From Lutibacter sp. (GTDB lineage: Bacteria > Bacteroidota > Bacteroidia > Flavobacteriales > Flavobacteriaceae): 38,057 bases of DNA. The stretch is taken from assembly GCF_013139515.1 (NCBI RefSeq), contig NZ_WTAR01000120.1, forward strand, positions 1 to 38,057, read 5' to 3'. Under the pieces are notes generated by a model. That model was not told where the DNA came from, searched no databases, and saw nothing but the letters and a program-made list of their open reading frames with translations. Below, one piece after another: positions 33,146-38,057 of this stretch. The position numbers and the translations under genes are program-made. The first letter of the stretch is position 1. Each line of letters starts with the position of its first letter.

Positions 33146-36100
33146 CTTTTTAATTTTACTTCTTTTCATAGTTGGCACTATAACAGCACAAATAGTTCCG
33201 TCTAAACAAGTAAGCACGCTAAATGGTTTACCTAACAACCAAGTAGAATCCATTTTTAAAGACTCTAGAGGTATTTTGTGGGTTGGTACAAATAATGGGG
33301 TATCTAAAATTGAGAATGGACAAATAACCAATTTTTATGCTTCAGATGGTTTGGCACATAACAGTGCTTGGAGTATAATAGAAGATGCCAATAATAATAT
33401 TTGGATAGGAAGTCATGGTGGAGGTGTTACAAAGTTTGATGGAAAAACTTTCACAATTTTTAACACCAAAAACGGATTGGTCAATAATTACATTCGAAAA
33501 TTATTTAATTATAAGAACTATATTTTTATTGGAACAGAAGATGGATTGTCTATAATTAACACTAAAAATGATAACATTTCAACTTTTGATGCGAGTGGTG
33601 TTTTAAACCGTAATGGGGTGAAGGATTTTCAAGTGATGGATTATTTTGTGTATAAAAATGAAATTTATTGTGCCACACTTGAATCGGGTATTTTTAAGTT
33701 GAATATAGAAGAAATGGCCGTTAAAAGAGTATTTAACTATCATGGAAATTTTCTTTTTTCGAATTATTTAAATAACAATACTATTTTTTACGCCATTGAT
33801 AATAGAGGAGGAGGGCATAGTGGATCGCTTAAAAAATTTAATATAGACAGCTTGTTAGCGGATAAAAAAGAAATTACATCATTTGGAAAATCTATTATTT
33901 GGGACTATGCAACAGACCACAAAAATAATTTATATGGAGCCGCTTGGGGTGTGCATTCAGATAATGGAGGAGTTTACCAAATTAAAGCGAATACATTTAT
34001 TGATAGATCTACTGATTTTGGTGTGGATAGTAAAAGTGTTAGATGCTTATATTTTGATAAAAAATTTAACTTTTTATATATTGGCACACAAGATAAGGGG
34101 TTTTATAAAGTAGATTTAAATGAAAATATTATTTTTTATAAAAATAATAAACTACATATTACCGATGTTTTATCCTTAAAGAAGAAATTCTATTTTTTAA
34201 CTAAAAAAGGATTAAAAATAACTCAAAATAATGCCATAATTAAGCATCAATGGAAACATGAATTTTATGATTATGCCTTACATAAATTAACACACATTCC
34301 TGAAACTCCTAAAGTTATCTTTCATTATTTTATCAATCAAAATTCTACGGAATACCTGTCTTTTAAAAAAATTATTTACAATAAAAACGGCATTTGGATT
34401 AGTACAAATATTGGCTTATTTCAGCTGAATACTCATGGTGATTTTTTAAATTATTACCCAATAATAACTAATGAGTTTGAATTTAATAAAAAAAATGAAC
34501 TTTTAAATCCAATTCCTTATTCTTCATTTGATGTGATAAGCAATCTCCAAAATTATACAACTAGTACGTTAGATTTTGAACCTAAAAGGTTTTTGGCAAC
34601 AAATCCAAATACCCCTGTAAATGTTAGTGCTTTTCAAAAATTAAACGAAAAAATAGTTGTAGCTACGCTATACAGAGGGCTGTTTATTTACGAAAACGAT
34701 ACTTTTAGTTCATTAAATGAAACAAATATTTTTAATGAATTAGAAATAGGTCATTTAGCATTTATTAAAGAATCAAATGCCTTAGTTATTGGTACAGTTT
34801 CAGGAGAAGTGTATTTAGCAGATGTTACAAAAGATTTCAAAATTATAAAGAAAATAGATCGAAAATTAATGAACGGAAATTCTATTGTATTTTTAGAAAC
34901 CTATAAAAATTATATACTAATAGGAACAAATGAAGGATTAACTATTTATAACGATGGTAAATTTCAATTTATAGACCACGATCAGGGTTTAGTAAAACAT
35001 CAATTAACTTCAAGTATCGTTATTGATGATGAATTAATAGTAGGAACAAATGAAGGCTATTATGTGTTTAATTTGCCTAAAATCATCAATCCAAATCCAG
35101 AAAATCTTAAACTTGAAATAAGTGATATTTCCATTAATAATAAGAAGGTGAGCAAAAACCAATACTATTGGTTTAACTATATGCCACAAAAATTAAATTT
35201 AAATCACAATCAAAATAGAATTAATATTAATTTTAAAGCTAATAACACTCCTTATCCCACTAAATTAAGATATAAATACAACATTAGTGGGTTAGATAGT
35301 ATTTGGAGTGATTATTCAACAAATACCAATATTTTTCTTCATTATGTACCTTCAGGAGTATTTAATATTGTTGTAAAAACAACTGATTTAAATTCAGGAA
35401 AAGAATATACAACTAACTTATTAACTGTAAAAGTTTCCCTTCCATATTGGAAAACGTGGTGGTTTAGAACGCTTTTTATATTTCAAATTGTGCTTATTAG
35501 TTATGTTATATATAGAATTAGAACACGTTTAATTAGAAATGTAGAAAATCAAAAGTCAGAAATTCAAAAACGATTGCTTGAAACCAAACTGGAAGCATTA
35601 CAATCACAAATGAATCCGCATTTTACCTTTAATGCTATGAATTCTATACAAAATTATATTATAGATAATGACACGGACAATGCCTTGATGTATTTAAGTG
35701 AATTTGCCAAATTAATACGTAAAACATTAGACAATTCAAGTCATCAAAAAATTTCATTAACAGAAGAAATTAGCTATTTAAAATCGTATATAACTTTAGA
35801 AAATATGCGATTTGAGAATAAGATTACTATCCATATTCATAAGAACAATCTTAATACCAATAGTGTTTTTATGCCACCTATGTTAATTGAGCCTTTTGTT
35901 GAAAACGTATTTATCCATGCGTTTGATGCTAAACATCCAAACCCTACGCTTACCATCAATTTTTCAATTAAAAATAACAGTTTACAATGTGAAATTATTG
36001 ACAATGGGAAAGGAATACAAAAATCAACTTTAGGAAAACTTCATAAATCAAAAGGATTAAAATTAGTAACTGAACGACTGTATTTATTAAATAAATCGGG

Positions 36101-36182
36101 TTTAAATAATTTTAATATTCGTTCCAATGCTCAAGGAACTACAGTGCTATTAAACTTACAGCTACAAAATACAAACGGTTAA
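33123..36182 (+). CDS. Two-component propeller histidine kinase (LytS-type kinase domain)
   Basis: A 1019-residue membrane sensor. A signal peptide (about 1-22, FLILLLFIVGTITAQ) exports the sensor part. Two-component regulator propeller repeats fill about 25-680; typical units read GILWVGTNNGVSKI and NIWIGSHGGGVTKFDG. A Y_Y_Y domain follows (about 690-770), then one membrane helix (about 779-800). The kinase is of the His_kinase (LytS/YpdA) class with H833 in QMNPHFTFNAMNSIQNYI, N-box EPFVENVFIHAF near 922, and IDNGKGI near 960. There is no receiver or AraC domain, so it is not a one-component hybrid; it should phosphorylate the overlapping LytTR regulator. Propeller sensors in Bacteroidetes often respond to extracellular polysaccharide fragments, but no sugar genes lie here. 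Confidence 0.94.
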   Translation: MPYCKKNNFLILLLFIVGTITAQIVPSKQVSTLNGLPNNQVESIFKDSRGILWVGTNNGVSKIENGQITNFYASDGLAHNSAWSIIEDANNNIWIGSHGGGVTKFDGKTFTIFNTKNGLVNNYIRKLFNYKNYIFIGTEDGLSIINTKNDNISTFDASGVLNRNGVKDFQVMDYFVYKNEIYCATLESGIFKLNIEEMAVKRVFNYHGNFLFSNYLNNNTIFYAIDNRGGGHSGSLKKFNIDSLLADKKEITSFGKSIIWDYATDHKNNLYGAAWGVHSDNGGVYQIKANTFIDRSTDFGVDSKSVRCLYFDKKFNFLYIGTQDKGFYKVDLNENIIFYKNNKLHITDVLSLKKKFYFLTKKGLKITQNNAIIKHQWKHEFYDYALHKLTHIPETPKVIFHYFINQNSTEYLSFKKIIYNKNGIWISTNIGLFQLNTHGDFLNYYPIITNEFEFNKKNELLNPIPYSSFDVISNLQNYTTSTLDFEPKRFLATNPNTPVNVSAFQKLNEKIVVATLYRGLFIYENDTFSSLNETNIFNELEIGHLAFIKESNALVIGTVSGEVYLADVTKDFKIIKKIDRKLMNGNSIVFLETYKNYILIGTNEGLTIYNDGKFQFIDHDQGLVKHQLTSSIVIDDELIVGTNEGYYVFNLPKIINPNPENLKLEISDISINNKKVSKNQYYWFNYMPQKLNLNHNQNRININFKANNTPYPTKLRYKYNISGLDSIWSDYSTNTNIFLHYVPSGVFNIVVKTTDLNSGKEYTTNLLTVKVSLPYWKTWWFRTLFIFQIVLISYVIYRIRTRLIRNVENQKSEIQKRLLETKLEALQSQMNPHFTFNAMNSIQNYIIDNDTDNALMYLSEFAKLIRKTLDNSSHQKISLTEEISYLKSYITLENMRFENKITIHIHKNNLNTNSVFMPPMLIEPFVENVFIHAFDAKHPNPTLTINFSIKNNSLQCEIIDNGKGIQKSTLGKLHKSKGLKLVTERLYLLNKSGLNNFNIRSNAQGTTVLLNLQLQNTNG

Positions 36183-36347
36183 TTTTATTTATTATACGGT
36201 TACTCTAAAAATTGTATCATTTACTAACTTACTAAGAAGCGTCTATTTGGTTATGTTACATTTACGGTATTGTTATATTAATTAAGCTAAAATTGCTTTG
36301 AAAAGGATGTCTAAGTCTGAAGCTTCCTGAAAAAGAAAGAGTTTTAG

Positions 36348-36380
36348 AAGCACTGTCAAAAAGATGGTGCTTTTTTTGTT
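36348..36380 (+). terminator. Weak hairpin terminator after the LytTR/kinase operon
   Basis: AAGCAC (36348-36353) pairs with GTGCTT (36367-36372) over a 13-base loop and runs into seven further T. It lies 166 bases past the kinase stop. Confidence 0.5.
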
Positions 36381-36386
36381 TTATAT

Positions 36387-36518
36387 GTCATTGCGACTAA
36401 AAGGAAGCAATCTGCTTCTTCAAAACACTCGTCATTGCGAGTGTAACGAAGCAATCTCATGAGTTGGAACTCCAATGTAACAGATTACTTCATTCCACTG
36501 CGTTACATTCGTAATGAC
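36387..36518. repeat. GTCATTGCGA palindromic repeats
   Basis: One nearly perfect palindrome: GTCATTGCGAGTGTAA (36431-36446) with TTACATTCGTAATGAC (36503-36518), two mismatches, both G-U compatible in RNA. Inside it, GAAGCAATCT (36448-36457) pairs with AGATTACTTC (36482-36491). A partial left copy with the same GTCATTGCGA and GAAGCAATCT blocks lies at 36387-36413. Such GTCATTGCGA...GAAGCAATCT repeats are dispersed widely in Bacteroidetes genomes. Confidence 0.8.
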
Positions 36519-36533
36519 TGGTTATTGTTAATT

Positions 36534-36731
36534 CCGTCATCCCGAACTTGATTCGGAATCTGCCCCAATCAAATTTAAATGCTACTTAGAACTCCTAAGC
36601 TACAGAGTATTGTTTCCCAGTCAGTTCGAGTGCCGAAACGTAGTGAAGGTGTATCGAGAACTTTATGGTAAGAACTTCTCGATACAATTTTATTCCGTTT
36701 CACTTCATAAAACCACTCGAAGTGACAGTGA
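36534..36731. repeat. Composite palindromic unit A of a tandem pair
   Basis: Starts with CCGTCATCCCGAACTTGATTC (a CCGAA/TTCGG hairpin; dispersed repeat type). It continues with an inverted pair of the same half-element that flanks the GIY-YIG gene: GTTCGAGTG (36624-36632) and GTATCGAGAA (36651-36660), then TTCTCGATAC (36676-36685) and CACTCGAAGTGAC (36714-36726). Confidence 0.85.
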
Positions 36732-36754
36732 CTACTGCAACCTCCTAAAACACA

Positions 36755-36952
36755 CCGTCATCCCGAACTTGATTAGGGATCTGCCCCAATCAAATTTAAA
36801 TGCTACTTAGAACTCCTAAGCTACAGAGTATTGTTTCCTAGTCAGTTCGAGTGCCGTAATGCAGTGAAGGTGTATCGAGAACTTTATGGTAAGAACTTCT
36901 CGATACAATTTTATTTCGTTTCACTTCATAAAACCACTCGAAGTGACAGTGA
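36755..36952. repeat. Composite palindromic unit B of a tandem pair
   Basis: A direct copy of unit A at a 221-base offset, separated by 23 unrelated bases. Only scattered differences are seen (for example ATTAGGGATCTG for ATTCGGAATCTG, and GTAATGCAG for GAAACGTAG), so the duplication is recent or kept uniform. Confidence 0.85.
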
Positions 36953-37124
36953 TATAACATACATATCGTTTGGTTCATGTTATTTTCAACCACAAATAAT
37001 GTGTATAAATGACCAATAATGGTGAATAACTTTAAAAACAGCACACTCCATGAACTCAATTTTTAGAAGGAAAAAAAGAATTTAGAGGTGTATATAGGGA
37101 GAGTTTTGGGTACTGAAGGCCATT

Positions 37125-37229
37125 TTTAACAAGATTTGAACTTATTTTAATAACTTCAAGAGATATTTGAATAAGATCAAGAGATAATTCAATATCATCA
37201 GAAGATAATCTCATATCTCTTGATGATAA
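37125..37229 (-). repeat. Five-unit 21-bp repeat tract
   Basis: On the minus strand five consecutive 21-base units run from 37229 to 37125. They read as seven-residue repeats of the form (L/I)SS-x-D-(I/M/L)-x: LSSRDMR, LSSDDIE, LSLDLIQ, ISLEVIK, ISSNLVK. They lie in an open frame from an ATG at 37313 to a stop at 37056 (85 codons). That start is inside or just past the HU gene terminator, so expression is doubtful. Confidence 0.7.
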
Positions 37230-37269
37230 TTTGGGTTTGCTTAGCAATAATAGCCCAAAAACAAGGCAT

Positions 37270-37302
37270 AAAAAATCCTCGACTGCCGAAACAATCGAGG
37301 AT
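37270..37302 (-). terminator. Rho-independent terminator of the HU-like gene
   Basis: On the minus strand ATCCTCGA (37302-37295) pairs with TCGAGGAT (37282-37275) over a 12-base loop and is followed by six T. It lies about 30 bases past the HU stop codon. Confidence 0.82.
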
Positions 37303-37331
37303 GTTATCAACATATTAAAAAGAAGTGCGGT

Positions 37332-37715
37332 TTATTCGCCACTCACCTTATACTCCAGTCCTTTCAGCATTTTACGCAAGCGTTTTGCAGGTCTAAAGTT
37401 CATATGTGCCTTTTTTACTGTGGCACTGTTCACCTCTTCAAGTGTTGCTTTTCCTTCAGCGTGCACACCAATGTGAAAGAGTCCTAAATCACCAAATTGT
37501 ACGGTGCGTCCTTGTTCTAGCTCATCCATCATATTGTGCTCTAAAGCACGTAATACGGCCAAACAATCTGCTTCACGAACAGTACATTGGTTGGAGACCA
37601 GATACGCCAGTCTTTCAAAATTAACCATTCCTGTAGTGGTTGCATACGCATAATATTTTGGTGCCGCAGCGTCATCCTGCGGGTTTTTACGGGCAATGCC
37701 CTTTAAATTTAACAT
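37332..37715 (-). CDS. HU family DNA-binding protein, Bacteroidetes-type
   Basis: A 127-residue protein of the Bacteroidetes HU-related family: an N-terminal IARKNPQDDAAAPKYYAYA strand pair, FERLAYLVSNQCTVREADCLAVLRAL helices (residues about 34-59), the turn VQFGDLGLFHIGVHAEG, and a C-terminal NFRPAKRLRKML arm contact. It should bend or coat DNA. The ATG at 37715 fits the family start. Three inner 60-base lines (37441-37620) count 79 G or C in 180 bases (44%), clearly richer than the AT-rich genes around it, so horizontal acquisition or a different codon history is possible. A perfect terminator follows. It sits next to the repeat region. Confidence 0.93.
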   Translation of the reverse strand: MLNLKGIARKNPQDDAAAPKYYAYATTTGMVNFERLAYLVSNQCTVREADCLAVLRALEHNMMDELEQGRTVQFGDLGLFHIGVHAEGKATLEEVNSATVKKAHMNFRPAKRLRKMLKGLEYKVSGE

Positions 37716-38057
37716 TCTTGAAATTTTTTATAATAAATGGATAACTTTAAGGCAGTTATACCGACGCCTTAACTACACACCTTTTATTTAACAAATCGAA
37801 GGACCCGTGAATTTTGGAAATTTGTAACGGTCATATAGTCTATTACCGTTTTGATTGGTTTAAAATACTTATGTCATTTTTTCCTGATCTAAAATTTTTA
37901 TTAAAAATCTTAGGTAGGCTAAAAGAAGTGATGTAGATTTGTAATGTAAAAAAAATCTGACGCTTCTTTTAGCGTTACCTTTTAAAAAAGTCTTAAAGCT
38001 CCAACTTTAAGGCTTTTGTTTTTATATTCAAAAAACAATTTTAATACTTCTAATTGT
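37716..38057. other. Non-coding window end with nested stem-loops
   Basis: No gene is recognised. AACGGT (37826-37831) and ACCGTT (37845-37850) form a small inverted repeat. A larger nested structure follows: CTAAAAGAAG (37919-37928) with CTTCTTTTAG (37963-37972), enclosing AGATTT (37935-37940) with AAATCT (37953-37958). Confidence 0.55.
37989..38018 (+). terminator. Hairpin with T tract, possible terminator of a plus-strand transcript
   Basis: AGTCTTAAAG (37989-37998) pairs with CTTTAAGGCT (38005-38014), one G-T wobble, over a 6-base loop and runs into T-rich sequence. No plus-strand gene precedes it, so it may end a small RNA that includes the stem-loops at 37919-37972. Confidence 0.5.

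Larger units (their letters stand above)
36183..37331. other. Gene-free repeat region
   Basis: About 1.15 kb with no convincing gene. From left to right it holds a weak hairpin terminator after the kinase operon, GTCATTGCGA palindromes (36387-36518), and a tandem pair of about 198-base palindromic units (36534-36731 and 36755-36952). Featureless AT-rich sequence, a 21-bp repeat tract (37125-37229) and the HU terminator follow. Short open frames in the palindromic part translate the repeats themselves and differ between copies only by repeat divergence, so I do not call them genes. Confidence 0.75.

Noticed and set aside
36387-36952. CRISPR array
   Set aside because: Units are long palindromes in a tandem pair with one 23-base spacer; there is no series of short repeats with uniform spacers and no cas genes.
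36610-37059. Short open frames (60-75 codons) on both strands in the palindromic array
   Set aside because: They translate the dispersed repeats; two of them share the same first residues because the DNA unit is duplicated. No promoter or independent coding signal is seen.
37056-37313. 85-codon minus-strand frame with heptad repeats as a real gene
   Set aside because: It begins just upstream of the HU terminator hairpin, which it reads through, and has no promoter of its own. I report the repeat tract but not a CDS.

Overview
The window looks like chromosomal DNA of a marine Flavobacteriaceae bacterium of the Lutibacter/Polaribacter/Tenacibaculum type. Genes are AT-rich, and promoters carry the Bacteroidetes -7 element TAnnTTTG instead of a sigma70 -10 box. 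Shine-Dalgarno sequences are scarce and several genes start with TTG. Gene families are typically flavobacterial: a PorV-like outer-membrane protein, SusD-free CarboxypepD_reg proteins, a propeller/LytTR two-component pair and a Bacteroidetes-type HU protein. No tRNA, rRNA, CRISPR array, prophage or classical insertion sequence was seen.

Layout. Positions 1-8.4 kb hold a truncated membrane protein, a RecD-like helicase, oligopeptidase B, and two PLP enzymes. The PLP pair probably makes cysteate and then condenses it with a fatty acyl group (capnine/sulfonolipid synthesis). A MATE exporter and a small acidic protein follow. Positions 8.4-15.3 kb hold an OmpA/H3TH pair, mutS2 facing away from ung, a lipoprotein and bifunctional ftcD. 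Positions 15.4-16.1 kb hold a small GIY-YIG nuclease tightly wrapped by three copies of a nested palindromic repeat. Positions 16.1-31 kb are ordinary core genome: a UDP-sugar epimerase, a PorV-like/DUF4105 pair, a YheT hydrolase and pssA. This stretch continues with the kpsF-tatC-ahpD-like-lptB-glsA operon, recQ, a ZIP transporter with a methyltransferase, a THUMP RNA methyltransferase and a CarboxypepD_reg protein.

Positions 31.4-36.2 kb form a regulatory island. A DUF4382-like lipoprotein is divergent from a LytTR response regulator, which overlaps a 1019-residue propeller histidine kinase. The shared upstream region holds an exact 21-bp-phased array of TAAACGT, a strong candidate LytTR operator. 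Positions 36.2-37.3 kb hold no credible gene. They contain palindromic repeats, including a tandem 221-bp-period duplication, from the same family that flanks the GIY-YIG gene, followed by a 21-bp repeat tract. A GC-richer HU-like gene and a structured non-coding end close the window.

The best candidates for something undescribed are: (1) the GIY-YIG nuclease and its palindromic repeat family, analogous in layout to REP/RAYT systems; (2) the phased LytTR operator; (3) the palindrome array at 36.4-36.95 kb. All assignments come from reading motifs by eye; no database search was run.
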